Shown in pieces: positions 9,370 to 16,400 of a stretch of DNA of 38,667 bases. Position 1 is the stretch's first letter, and every line of letters starts with the position of its first letter. This DNA is from a virus. The notes under the pieces were generated by a model. That model was not told where the DNA came from. It worked only from the letters and a program-made list of their open reading frames with translations, and made no database searches. A program made the translations under genes and the position numbers. The stretch spans positions 1 to 38,667 of the IMG/VR virus record IMGVR_UViG_3300021090_000064. One strand, written 5' to 3'.

Positions 9370-10044
9370 CTAGAACCTCCAACTGATCAGCCCGTAATAC
9401 CACGGCGGGACTTCGCGCGGCGGGTACTCACCCCCTCCGCCGCCCCCGCCATAGCCGCCATACCCGCCCCCGCCCGTGTCCTCGTAGCCCGCGCCGTAGT
9501 CGGTGGGGTAGTAGGCCCCCGCCTCCGGCGCGGCGTAGGCCGCTTCCTCCTCGGGGGGCAGCACCTCCACGTACGGCCGGGCGGTCACCGCCTGGACGCC
9601 CTTGTTCATCACGCCCTGGCGCACGGGGGGGCGAGCCTGCCCGTAAGGCGGGATGTGGCCCGTGTAGGGAGAGTAGCGCGGGACGTACGCGGGCAAGCCC
9701 GCCGCTGCCTGGGTGAACGCCCCCGGCAGGTTCTGCCGCAGCGCCGGGTACATCGGGAGCGTGCTCATGGTGAGCGGCTGCGTCGCCATCCCGAAGGCGC
9801 CCGGCGCGCCCTGGCGCTGCGCGGCGTACAGCGGTAGCCCGCCCTGGTAGGTGCTGCCGAACTGCGTCACCGGCCGGGCAGCCGGAGTCGGGGGGGCCGC
9901 CGCCGCCGGGGGCCCGCCTCGGCGTGAGGCCACGTAGGCCGGGAGCTTGGGCTTCGCCGCTTCAGCCGCGGCCGCCGCGCGCGGCACGCTCTGCGCCGGG
10001 CGTCCCTTCGGCTTGGGCTTGTAGGGTTTGACTCCTGCGGGCAT
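9370..10044 (-). CDS. Pro/Gly/Tyr-rich virion-associated protein, unknown function
   Basis: 224 residues. It has a basic, lysine/proline-rich start, an Ala/Pro linker, repeated short motifs of the type LPxYxxxR/LPMYPALRQ, an acidic patch and a glycine-tyrosine run (about 195-212). It ends with the aromatic tail PPWYYGLISWRF. There is no enzyme motif. It sits between a small helical gene and the giant gene, all closely spaced on the minus strand, so I infer a structural or ejected protein. Low complexity limits homology calls. Confidence 0.7.
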   Translation of the reverse strand: MPAGVKPYKPKPKGRPAQSVPRAAAAAEAAKPKLPAYVASRRGGPPAAAAPPTPAARPVTQFGSTYQGGLPLYAAQRQGAPGAFGMATQPLTMSTLPMYPALRQNLPGAFTQAAAGLPAYVPRYSPYTGHIPPYGQARPPVRQGVMNKGVQAVTARPYVEVLPPEEEAAYAAPEAGAYYPTDYGAGYEDTGGGGYGGYGGGGGGGEYPPREVPPWYYGLISWRF

Positions 10045-10045
10045 G

Positions 10046-10372
10046 TTAGCCTCCTTCGGTCGGGGTAGACTCGGTCGGGGTAGACTCGGTCGGGGTAGAC
10101 TCGGTCGGGGCAGACCGTTGGGGCAGACCTGTGTGTCTGCCCTCCCTCTGCCCGCCCATCTGTTGCTGCATCCGGCGCGCGTGCTCAGCCAGCGGCGCGT
10201 GGGTGTCCGCGGACATCTGTCCGCGCTCTTCAGGCGGCATCGCCAGGAACGCCTGCACCTGCGCCGCCAGCCTCAGCGGCCCGTTGAACGCCGCCTGGAA
10301 CTCCGCCTCCCACTCGGCCGCCTTGAGCTGCGCCTCGAGCATCGCCCCCAGCACGTCGGTGATCTTGATCAT
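10046..10372 (-). CDS. Small helical phage protein with a TEST-type repeat tail
   Basis: 108 residues from the ATG at 10372, which overlaps the upstream stop as ATGA. Residues 1-75 are predicted helical (MIKITDVLGAMLEAQLKAAE...). The C-terminus is four PTEST-like repeats encoded by a 15-bp tandem array at 10056-10115, preceded by an inserted palindromic element. Function unknown. Its place between portal and giant protein suggests a head-associated role. Confidence 0.7.
   Translation of the reverse strand: MIKITDVLGAMLEAQLKAAEWEAEFQAAFNGPLRLAAQVQAFLAMPPEERGQMSADTHAPLAEHARRMQQQMGGQREGRHTGLPQRSAPTESTPTESTPTESTPTEGG
10056..10115. repeat. 15-bp in-frame minisatellite (4 units)
   Basis: Four tandem copies of TCGGTCGGGGTAGAC (the last with one change) directly abut a full palindromic element at 10117. 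The unit resembles the left half of that element, and its length is a multiple of three, so the reading frame is kept. Confidence 0.85.
10117..10142. repeat. GGGGC/GCCC palindromic element (arm AGAC)
   Basis: GGGGCAGACC..GTGTCTGCCC; in frame within the gene ending at 10046. Confidence 0.8.
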
Positions 10373-10620
10373 GCTTGCCCGGCGTGGTCGGGCACGTACT
10401 CCGGCCAGTGCCACGTGCCGGGCTTTTCACCCGCCTCGTCGTGTTGACAACCTTGATTGAAAAATAACCCCGTTGGATTGAGCACGCACAGACTGACACG
10501 CGTCTCGTCGTGCACGTGCGTGATGATCGCGGCCCGGTGCTCACCCGCCGGGTATTCGCCCCCCGGTGTGCCATAGGCGACGTAGTGTACGACTCTTCCA
10601 ACGCTCGGTGTTGTGGTCAT
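10369..10620 (-). CDS. Conserved small phage protein (HYVAYGTPGG type)
   Basis: 83 residues. The motifs VGRVVHYVAYGTPGGEY, HRAAIITHV and VSLCVLNPTGLFFNQ resemble a small beta-rich protein family I recall from many tailed phages, of unknown function. An AGGA Shine-Dalgarno precedes the ATG at 10620. It lies 18 nt after the portal stop, and its own stop overlaps the next start (ATGA). Probably part of the portal transcript. Confidence 0.75.
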   Translation of the reverse strand: MTTTPSVGRVVHYVAYGTPGGEYPAGEHRAAIITHVHDETRVSLCVLNPTGLFFNQGCQHDEAGEKPGTWHWPEYVPDHAGQA

Positions 10621-10638
10621 CGTGTCCTCGCTTTCTGA

Positions 10639-12486
10639 TTATCGCGCCTGCCACCTCGCCGGCAGCGGCGCCTGCAGCGGCTGGCCTTCCGTCACCTCCC
10701 CGCCAGGAGGATAGGGAGATACCGCCTGACCTCCGCCGCCAGCGTTGCGGCCGGCCGCCCCGGCCGGCGCAATCGCTGACTCTCCCTGCGGTGGACCACT
10801 CGGCCCGGGTTGAGTCGGGGGGGCAGGGGGCTGACTCGGGGGGGCGGCTTGCGCCATCGCCGCCTGGGCTTGCATCTGCATCGCCTGCGCCGCCTGCTGC
10901 ACCTTCAACTGATCCTGCGCGCTGAGCTGGTTGAACATCCGCTGGATCTCGAAGCGCACCCGCTTCTCCATCCAGATTTCCTTGTCCATCGCCTCGCTCT
11001 GGCCCATGCTCAAAATGTTCTCGCGCACCCAGCGCATGCTCGCCAGGTCCGTGTCCACCAGGCGCTCGCCCGTGGTGGCCAGCTGCAGCTTGTCGGTGGG
11101 CAGGTCCGGCTCCAGGTTCACCCTCAGCGCCAGCCGCTCGGGGATATCGGCCGGCGTCAGCTCGAGGTAGCTCCCCTTGCCGTAGTCGTAGAACCCTGAG
11201 CCTGCCGAAGGGCCGCCCTCGGGCGGGTCCTGCTTGTACCAGGCCAGCGCGGCGATGAGCAGGTTCGCGATCGCCTCGCCCGCCAACTGCTTGGTCGCCG
11301 TCAGCGGCAGCCGCCCGGACTGCACCAGCAGGCTGATCGCGCTGAACGCCATCACCTGCTGCGGCGGCGCGCCCAGCGCCATCTTCGGGATCGTGCTCTC
11401 TTCGTTCAGCCGCTGCGCCAGCTCGAGGCCCTGGTACTGCGACGGGTCCACCACCTTCTCCAGGAGCCCCGACGGCTTCTCGCCCTTGTGCACCTTCAGG
11501 ATCCCGCCCGGGATCGAGCGGTCCACCGTCGTGGGCGCGTCGGTGTCGTCCGTCTCCTGCACCAGCAAGGGGTTGCTGCCCAATGCGTGGATCAGGGAGT
11601 AGAGCACGGTCAGGCCGAGGTTCTCCCTTTTCCACAAGCCCGACTTGTGCATGGCGTAGAGCAGGGGGAAGCGCTGCAGCTCGGGCCGCGTGAACAGCAT
11701 CGTCCCGTCCACGATCTGGTCCACCACGGGCAGGAAGTCCAGCTCGTGCTCGGCGCACAGGATCGGGTCGTCGCCGTCGTCCAGCCACACCGCCCGGTAG
11801 CGCCAGTCGTACCAGTCGCTCAGCGTCACCGCGTCGTGCGCCTTGAGGGTGCCGGCGCGCTTGCCCACCGCCGCCTCGGCGCGCGCCCCCCACGTGGCCA
11901 GCACCTCGCCCCAGGTCGTGGCCGTGCGGCGCAGCATCCCCCTCAGCCCGTACAGGTCGAAGTCGCCGTAGCAGGTGGCCGGGTTGTAGACCTGGAAGAG
12001 ATACGGCGTGCGGCTGGCGACGTGCTGCATGCGCTTGATGAGCGCCGGGTCCTTCGTCCCCTCGGCGTCCTTCAGCAGGTCGGCCGTCCTCGTCACGCTC
12101 GCGCAGATCTCGGCGTACATGAGCGCGCTGAACACGATCTCGTAGTGCACCGGCCGCTGGGCGATGCGCCCGCTCCCCGCCCACATCGCCTTGCAGGCCT
12201 GCTCGATCTTGCCGCTCGCTTGCTTCGCCTGCGCCTGGGCCTCGTCGAAGGGCACGTTGATCTGCGGTTCGGTCGAGACCATCAGCCGCACCGCCCCGAT
12301 CAGGGCGTTGTACGCGCTCGGCGACATGGTCTCTTTGATCCAGTCGCCGCCCGGCGCCTCGCTCCACTCCATGTGCACCATGCGCCGCAGCTCCTCGTAG
12401 AGCGTGTCGCGCGCGCTGTACGTGCCCTTCAGCGCCGTGCACGTCTGGCGGATGTCGTCGAAGTCGCCCTTATCGTAGTCAGGCAT
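10639..12486 (-). CDS. Portal protein
   Basis: 615 residues from the ATG at 12486 (AAGGA nine bases upstream, one base after the upstream stop). A longer frame upstream overlaps another real gene and lacks a good start. Length, position after the large terminase, the central ..NPATCYGDFDLYGLRGMLRR.. region and a Gln/Ala/Pro-rich C-terminal tail fit the portal (head-to-tail connector ring) of short-tailed phages. A palindromic element is inserted in frame as GGPSAGSG (about residue 425-430). The tail (Ala/Gln then Pro/Gly) is low complexity. Confidence 0.8.
   Translation of the reverse strand: MPDYDKGDFDDIRQTCTALKGTYSARDTLYEELRRMVHMEWSEAPGGDWIKETMSPSAYNALIGAVRLMVSTEPQINVPFDEAQAQAKQASGKIEQACKAMWAGSGRIAQRPVHYEIVFSALMYAEICASVTRTADLLKDAEGTKDPALIKRMQHVASRTPYLFQVYNPATCYGDFDLYGLRGMLRRTATTWGEVLATWGARAEAAVGKRAGTLKAHDAVTLSDWYDWRYRAVWLDDGDDPILCAEHELDFLPVVDQIVDGTMLFTRPELQRFPLLYAMHKSGLWKRENLGLTVLYSLIHALGSNPLLVQETDDTDAPTTVDRSIPGGILKVHKGEKPSGLLEKVVDPSQYQGLELAQRLNEESTIPKMALGAPPQQVMAFSAISLLVQSGRLPLTATKQLAGEAIANLLIAALAWYKQDPPEGGPSAGSGFYDYGKGSYLELTPADIPERLALRVNLEPDLPTDKLQLATTGERLVDTDLASMRWVRENILSMGQSEAMDKEIWMEKRVRFEIQRMFNQLSAQDQLKVQQAAQAMQMQAQAAMAQAAPPSQPPAPPTQPGPSGPPQGESAIAPAGAAGRNAGGGGQAVSPYPPGGEVTEGQPLQAPLPARWQAR
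11194..11212. repeat. CCTGAGCCTGnCGAAGG element
   Basis: In-frame copy inside the portal gene; read on the minus strand it gives GPSAGSG. Confidence 0.8.
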
Positions 12487-12487
12487 C

Positions 12488-12706
12488 TTACAAATCCTTC
12501 TCGCCTTCGTGCGAGGCGCTCGGCGGCCTGTGTTGTTTGGCAGCGTTCCACCCCTGAACAAAGGCGGCCCACATTGAGCCATCCCGGTGCTTGATTTCCC
12601 CCGCCCAAGTCCATGAGTTCAGGTATTCCGGGCTGGACTTGTAAGCCTGCCAGGCTTTCATCAATGGGTCGTCTTCTGGCACGGGCGACATGTTGTTGTC
12701 AGGCAT
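12488..12706 (-). CDS. Conserved small phage protein (DPLMKAWQAYK type)
   Basis: 72 residues. The pattern DPLMKAWQAYKSSPEYLNS...GSMWAAFVQGWNAA resembles a compact helical phage protein family seen near portal and terminase genes; function unknown. GAGGAG precedes the ATG at 12706. The start overlaps the upstream gene's stop by eight bases, and the stop is one base before the portal start, so it is translationally coupled on both sides. Confidence 0.8.
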   Translation of the reverse strand: MPDNNMSPVPEDDPLMKAWQAYKSSPEYLNSWTWAGEIKHRDGSMWAAFVQGWNAAKQHRPPSASHEGEKDL

Positions 12707-12893
12707 GGCGTCGTCTCCTCATTTGGCCGGTGGCCCGGTTATCGCGCCAGCCGCGCACGGTCAGCACGCCGCGCTTCACGTCGAAGCGGAAGCGGTGCAC
12801 CAGCCCGCAATCACAACAGGCCATCTTCAAGTCCTGCCGTCTCCAGCGCAGGCGCAGGCGCTGGCCCGACTCGATGTTCGGATAGCGGCTCAC
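12699..12893 (-). CDS. Small CCDCGLVH protein (possible metal binding)
   Basis: 64 residues starting at GTG 12893, which overlaps the terminase stop as GTGA. The core MACCDCGLVHRFRF and WRDNRATGQMRRRR match a small basic phage protein family. CCxC plus His suggests a single metal site, but this is inference. Its coding region lies between two well supported genes and overlaps both by a few bases. Confidence 0.75.
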   Translation of the reverse strand: MSRYPNIESGQRLRLRWRRQDLKMACCDCGLVHRFRFDVKRGVLTVRGWRDNRATGQMRRRRHA

Positions 12894-14290
12894 AGGTCCC
12901 GGCTCCCCAGGCCGGTGCTCTTCTGCGCGCGCTTCAGGATCGAGTCCACCACCTGCACCACCACCGGGCGCGGGGTGGGGGGCCGCACATTCGTCAGCCC
13001 GTAGCGCAGCATGTCGTAGTCGTGGTCGTCGCCGGCCGTGTCCACGTCCTCCACGTGCACCGGGTCGCGCACCAGCGCCGGCAGCGTGCGCACCAGGTCC
13101 GTGCAGGTGGTGAAGATTTGCAGCCCGGGCAGTCCGTCGGGCAGGTCGGCCAGCAACGTCTTCACCTTGCGCACGCCCGTCAGCCGGTCGTTGTCCGCCT
13201 CCACCAACGCCACGCCCTCCGCCCGGTACTCGTCCGCCGTGCTGAAGGTCTTGTCCTCGTGACTCTTCTTCGTCCACATGCTCGGGTCGGCATACGTGAT
13301 GCGCACCTTCTCACTCGGCGGGGAGTGGACCACAATCAAGCGCGCCTGCTGCCGGTCGGTCAGCCCCGTCTCGTGCACCTGGCGGTAGACGTACACCCGC
13401 CCGCGGTCGGGGTCGCGCGCAAACCACCCGCACACGAACGGCGCCACGCTCCCCCAGTCCACCGCCCGCCAGCGCGGCCACGCGAGCGGCAGCTCGATCG
13501 GGTCAATGAAGTGCCGCCCGCGGCGCAGGTCGAACACCTGCCCGACAAACACGTTCCAGTCGCCCCACCGCCAGGCGCGCGCCAGGTCCGGCGGGAGCGA
13601 GTCGAGCATCTCCCAGTAAGCCTGGTCGAGGTGCGGATTGTCGTCCGGCAGCGCGCGGACGAACACGAACTGATCGGCCAGCGTCTGCATCTCCGGCGGC
13701 AGCGCCTGCTCTTTGTCCACCCCCCAGTAGTCGCGCACCCACAGGTGCCCGATCCCGTCCGGGTTGCTGCCCGCCACGAACTTACAGTCCGCGTCCGGCA
13801 GCCCCGGCCAGCGCAGCGAGCCGCGCAGCACGTTGAAGACCTCGACCGGGTTCATCGTCAACTCGTCCACGCCGATGTCCGCAAACTCCGCGCTCTTGTA
13901 CTTCGAGAGCTTGTCCAGGTTGCGCAGCGCCAGCACCCCGCCGCCGTACTCCGGGCGCAGGTGGAAGCCCAGCCCGTGCGCCTGGCTCTCCTTCAGCTCG
14001 CCCAGCCAGGCCGGGAACTCACGCTCGATCTTGCCGATCTGCCGGTCCTTGAGCACCGGGTAGTCCTCGCAGAACAGCGCGCTGACCACGCCCAGCACCC
14101 CCGAAGCCGCGCGCTGCAGGATGCGCTTCAACAGATACCAGCGCAGCCAGTGCGACTTCATGCAGCCGCGGCTCCCGCCGTAGAGCGTGAACTTGTGCGC
14201 CGCCGCCGCGCGCGCGGCCGCCACCTGCTTCGGCTCGAACCGGCACAGGTCGGCGAAGTTGACGCGCTCGACGTCAGGCGTCGCCATCAT
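12890..14290 (-). CDS. terL: Terminase large subunit
   Basis: 466 residues. This is the packaging ATPase and headful/concatemer nuclease. Walker A is LYGGSRGCMKS (about 36-46); Walker B is FADIGVDE (about 135-142). The RNase-H-like nuclease carries acidic residues in AVDWGS (about 270), ITYADPS and the DDHDYDMLRYGL end. Length is normal for the family. It begins inside the end of the small terminase gene (17-base overlap), so coupling is likely. Confidence 0.93.
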   Translation of the reverse strand: MMATPDVERVNFADLCRFEPKQVAAARAAAAHKFTLYGGSRGCMKSHWLRWYLLKRILQRAASGVLGVVSALFCEDYPVLKDRQIGKIEREFPAWLGELKESQAHGLGFHLRPEYGGGVLALRNLDKLSKYKSAEFADIGVDELTMNPVEVFNVLRGSLRWPGLPDADCKFVAGSNPDGIGHLWVRDYWGVDKEQALPPEMQTLADQFVFVRALPDDNPHLDQAYWEMLDSLPPDLARAWRWGDWNVFVGQVFDLRRGRHFIDPIELPLAWPRWRAVDWGSVAPFVCGWFARDPDRGRVYVYRQVHETGLTDRQQARLIVVHSPPSEKVRITYADPSMWTKKSHEDKTFSTADEYRAEGVALVEADNDRLTGVRKVKTLLADLPDGLPGLQIFTTCTDLVRTLPALVRDPVHVEDVDTAGDDHDYDMLRYGLTNVRPPTPRPVVVQVVDSILKRAQKSTGLGSRDL

Positions 14291-14621
14291 TCGGCACCAC
14301 CAGGAGCTTCACACTCCCCGACTGCTCGACTCTCTGCATCGGCTTGCCCAGCACCTGATCCAGCACGCGCTGCGCACACGCCGCCCGGAACTCCGACTGC
14401 GCCATCGTCTCAGCCTTCCCGCGTGGCGCGTGGCGCATGTACTTGCACAACAGCGCGAAGGCGTATCCCGCCTCGGTGGTCCGCCGGTCGGCCAGCTTTC
14501 GCTTGAGCAGCGTCGCCGCCTTCGGCTTGCGGCCCGCGCCCGCACGCTTCCCGCCCCGCGCGCGTGGGTTCCCGTGTTTCAAGGCCGCGCCCTGAGCCTG
14601 TCGAAGGGCCTTTGATTTCAT
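14274..14621 (-). CDS. terS: Terminase small subunit (probable)
   Basis: 115 residues from ATG 14621; a TTG start at 14642 is possible. After an N-terminal palindromic insert (ALRQAQGAAL) comes GGKRAGAGRKPKA, a common start of small terminase subunits, then a helical domain ending before the overlap with terL. It would bind the packaging site and recruit the large subunit. The call rests on position and N-terminal style. No strong ribosome binding site is visible. Confidence 0.65.
   Translation of the reverse strand: MKSKALRQAQGAALKHGNPRARGGKRAGAGRKPKAATLLKRKLADRRTTEAGYAFALLCKYMRHAPRGKAETMAQSEFRAACAQRVLDQVLGKPMQRVEQSGSVKLLVVPNDGDA
14590..14608. repeat. CCTGAGCCTGTCGAAGG element in terS
   Basis: A perfect copy placed at the extreme N-terminal coding part of the small terminase; translated as LRQAQG. 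Confidence 0.8.
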
Positions 14622-14634
14622 CTGTGAAAAACGG

Positions 14635-14652
14635 CATATCAAATTTGATATG
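14635..14652. promoter_or_regulatory. 18-bp perfect palindrome upstream of terS
   Basis: CATATCAAATTTGATATG is a perfect palindrome in an otherwise GC-rich genome, 14 bases upstream of the terS ATG. It could be an operator or nucleoid-protein site, or part of a tandem structure with the hairpin at 14652-14689. Confidence 0.5.
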
Positions 14653-14689
14653 GGCCAGCCCTGGTGTCGTCACAACGCAGGGCTGGCCC
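14652..14689. terminator. 12-bp-stem hairpin between small gene and terS
   Basis: GGGCCAGCCCTG and CAGGGCTGGCCC are perfectly complementary with a 14-base loop. There is no T-run after it on the minus strand, only an AT-rich palindrome. It may be a weak terminator, pause or processing site inside the late transcript. Confidence 0.45.
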
Positions 14690-14709
14690 TTCAAATGGGT
14701 TCATCGAGT

Positions 14710-14913
14710 CTAGCGCTTGCGCTTCTTCGTAAACGACTTCAGCATCTCGGCGAAGCGCGCGCGCCGCCCCATCGTCCCCGGCTTCTTCGCCGCCGCGCGC
14801 AGCCGCCCGGCCGGGATCTTCCCGCCCTTCTTCACGCCCAGGCTGCGCCGCAGCGCGCCGGGGTGCTTGATCGCCTTCTTGATGTTGAGGCGTTTACGTT
14901 TAGGCTTGGCCAT
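14710..14913 (-). CDS. Highly basic small phage protein (KHPGALRRSLGVKKG type)
   Basis: 67 residues, about 40% Lys/Arg. The motif IKKAIKHPGALRRSLGVKKGGKIPAGRLRAAAKKPGTMGRRARFAEML resembles a short basic phage protein I have seen near lysis and packaging genes; function unknown. It overlaps the upstream gene by 14 bases. The charge suggests nucleic acid binding, which is inference. Confidence 0.8.
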   Translation of the reverse strand: MAKPKRKRLNIKKAIKHPGALRRSLGVKKGGKIPAGRLRAAAKKPGTMGRRARFAEMLKSFTKKRKR

Positions 14914-15187
14914 GGGGGGTTTCCTTTTGCTTGAGCAGCTCTTGCACGGGGGTGATGTCCTGGCTGATGGTCACCCGGATCCGGCGGGTGTGGGCTTTCT
15001 CCATCACGATCCCGATCTCGCCATAGCCGCCCGCGGCCAGCACGCCGTCCAGCGCCGTCACCAGCGCCTGCAGCTGTACCAGGGTCATGTGGCGCAGCAG
15101 CCGGTGGAGGATGACGTCGGTCTCCGCCTCCACCCCACGCTTCACGCTCCATCGCGCAGCATCCCTTTGGGACGCTTCACGCTCCAC
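14900..15187 (-). CDS. Small protein of unknown function in lysis-packaging operon
   Basis: 95 residues from GTG 15187, which overlaps the previous gene; GTG 15142 or Met34 are alternatives. The part from MTLVQLQALVTALDGVLAAGGYGEIGIVMEK is a plausible folded domain. The first ~20 residues are encoded by a repeat-like stretch (ACGCTTCACGCTCCA twice, around an imperfect hairpin), so they may be an insertion. It sits between the coiled-coil protein and the basic protein. Confidence 0.65.
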   Translation of the reverse strand: MEREASQRDAARWSVKRGVEAETDVILHRLLRHMTLVQLQALVTALDGVLAAGGYGEIGIVMEKAHTRRIRVTISQDITPVQELLKQKETPHGQA

Positions 15188-15512
15188 GCTTGTCTCTCCC
15201 GACCGCGTCGCCGCCGATGGTGATGTCGCCCAGCGCCTGGAGGATGATGCCGCCCTGATGATAGTCGTCGAAGGTCTTGTACACCGACTTCTTCAGGTCG
15301 TCCACGCGCCGCTGCAAATCCGGGGTCTGGCTCTCCCTCAGGATGTCGAGCGCTTCGAGCAACTGCAAGCCCAGCGCGGCGCTCAGCGACTCGAGCTGCC
15401 GGATGCTCGCCTCCAGCTCCTTCCGGCGCTTGTGCACGATGTAGTGCAGCACCCCCAGCAGCAGCACCACCACGAGGCCGAGCAGCGTGTCGAACAGGGG
15501 CAGGGTGATCAC
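15177..15512 (-). CDS. TM plus coiled-coil protein, possible lysis accessory
   Basis: 111 residues from GTG 15512, which overlaps the holin stop as GTGA. One N-terminal TM segment (LPLFDTLLGLVVVLLLGVLHYIV), then a charged coiled coil (about 28-85). This layout is that of an inner-membrane spanin-like or holin-partner protein. The C-terminus GDITIGGDAVGRDKRGA contains a GGDxVGRDK motif that I associate with linkers of multidomain proteins in Chloroflexota and cyanobacteria. No Rz1-like lipoprotein partner is seen nearby, so the lysis role is tentative. Confidence 0.65.
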   Translation of the reverse strand: MITLPLFDTLLGLVVVLLLGVLHYIVHKRRKELEASIRQLESLSAALGLQLLEALDILRESQTPDLQRRVDDLKKSVYKTFDDYHQGGIILQALGDITIGGDAVGRDKRGA

Positions 15513-15682
15513 TGCCGGGCGCGCAGGCCGTCTTCGAGCGCCGTGCCGAGGATGTAGCTCACGACCACGGCCACCGCCGCGGTGAGCGTGGGCAGGTCCA
15601 CGCCGGCGCGGTCGCCGAGGAAGACGACGACCAGGCCGACGACCAGCGCCCAGAACTTGCGCGACTTGAGAATGTTGGACAT
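15509..15682 (-). CDS. Holin (small two-TM membrane protein)
   Basis: 57 residues. MSNILKSRKFWALVVGLVVV, then a second hydrophobic segment (LTAAVAVVVSYILG) and the tail ALEDGLRARQ. The start LLKSRKFW-type, two TM helices and a short charged end are typical of a class of small phage holins that time host lysis. AGGAG lies eight bases before the ATG. It is the first gene after the late promoter/terminator leader, and no separate endolysin is visible in the window. Confidence 0.75.
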   Translation of the reverse strand: MSNILKSRKFWALVVGLVVVFLGDRAGVDLPTLTAAVAVVVSYILGTALEDGLRARQ

Positions 15683-15703
15683 GGGTTAGACTCCTTTCGG
15701 GAT

Positions 15704-15752
15704 AAAGAAAAGGGGCGCGCCAGCTGAGCTTGTCGAAGCTCTGGCACGCCCC
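15704..15752 (-). terminator. Strong leader terminator between late promoter 1 and holin
   Basis: On the minus strand a 12-bp stem (GGGGCGTGCCAG/CTGGCGCGCCCC, one G-U) encloses an AGCTT/AAGCT inner hairpin and is followed by TTTTCTTT. It lies between the promoter at 15781-15809 and the holin start at 15682. The loop is made of a CTGAGCTTGTCGAAG element. Transcripts would end here unless antiterminated. Confidence 0.8.
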
Positions 15753-15767
15753 GGTCTCGTCGACTCT
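15749..15767 (-). promoter_or_regulatory. Conserved late-leader motif, copy 1
   Basis: AGAGTCGACGAGACCGGGG directly precedes and enters the terminator stem. The same 19 bases (18 identical) occur at 35832-35850 in the same position relative to the other late terminator. It may be an antitermination site (nut/qut/put-like), by inference. Confidence 0.55.
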
Positions 15768-15780
15768 GTGGGCTGGTTAG

Positions 15781-15809
15781 AGTGTACGCCGCTTGGCGCG
15801 GCGAGTCAA
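15781..15809 (-). promoter_or_regulatory. Late promoter 1 (sigma70-like)
   Basis: TTGACT - 17 bases - TACACT on the minus strand. The spacer is itself an inverted repeat, CGCCGC-GCCAA-GCGGCG, a likely operator. It drives the short leader, terminator and lysis/packaging operon. Confidence 0.75.
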
Positions 15810-15876
15810 TCCGGGGGAACGAAAAGCCCCGGCGCGGTGGCCGGGGCGGGTGGGGCGGTATGCGGTTGTGGGGGCT

Positions 15877-16065
15877 TCACGAAATGCGCTTGTCTCCGAC
15901 GAACCAGGCCCATTCGCTGAAGCGATGATCGAAGCGCCATTCGGCCTCTGCCACCTCGACGCCGCGCGCCGTCGGGGCTGAGTGCGTCTTGATGTAGGCC
16001 TCGGCCTCGGCCTCGGTCATTGGCTCGCTCGCCCAGCCGTTGAAGTAATCTACGACCTTGTACAT
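15877..16065 (-). CDS. Small protein of unknown function with its own promoter (A)
   Basis: 62 residues from ATG 16065: MYKVVDYFNGWASEPMTEAEAEAYIKTH... ending WRFDHRFSEWAWFVGDKRIS. Acidic helix and aromatic C-terminus; no known family recognised. GGAGG precedes the ATG, and an extended -10 box lies 31 bases upstream. Its leader CACGGAGGACACCATG is identical to that of the gene at 16137-16367, which suggests shared control or duplication of the control region. Might be a moron or host-takeover gene (inference). Confidence 0.7.
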   Translation of the reverse strand: MYKVVDYFNGWASEPMTEAEAEAYIKTHSAPTARGVEVAEAEWRFDHRFSEWAWFVGDKRIS

Positions 16066-16095
16066 GGTGTCCTCCGTGTGTGATGTTGGTGCCTG

Positions 16096-16104
16096 AGTGT
16101 AGCA
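16096..16104 (-). promoter_or_regulatory. Extended -10 promoter of small gene A
   Basis: TGCTACACT on the minus strand, 31 bases before the ATG at 16065. No good -35, as expected for a TGn-type promoter. Identical to the box at 16401-16409. Confidence 0.55.
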
Positions 16105-16136
16105 CGATCCAGCCCGCAAAATGGCAACAGGGGGCG

Positions 16137-16367
16137 CTATGTGGTTGTGGGCGCGTCCATCTCCTCGCGCACCTCGTCCGGCGTGAGCGTCTCGCCGTAG
16201 CGCGCCTTCAGGTCGCGGGCGATCTGTCCCCACTCCGGGGTATCGTGGTGCTCTGCCTCGCACACGCCGTAGCGGGCGGCGTACACGGCCCGCGCGGCCA
16301 GGGAGAACCCGACGCTGGCGTTCGGATTCTCGTTCAGCAATCGTTCAAAGTGCGGTCGGTCTCTCAT
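16137..16367 (-). CDS. Small protein of unknown function with its own promoter (B)
   Basis: 76 residues from ATG 16367: MRDRPHFERLLNENPNASVGFSLAARAVYAARYG..., ending in an acidic helix and DAPTTT. No family recognised. The ribosome binding site and start (CACGGAGGACACCATG) and the promoter box match those of gene A downstream, though the proteins do not resemble each other. Compact size and private promoter fit an accessory phage gene. Confidence 0.7.
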   Translation of the reverse strand: MRDRPHFERLLNENPNASVGFSLAARAVYAARYGVCEAEHHDTPEWGQIARDLKARYGETLTPDEVREEMDAPTTT

Positions 16368-16400
16368 GGTGTCCTCCGTGTTGAGTGATGGTGCGCTGTC

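Noticed and set aside
15559-15747. 62-residue minus frame over the holin start
   Set aside because: It runs through the terminator hairpin with a serine/tryptophan-rich composition; the holin frame explains the region.
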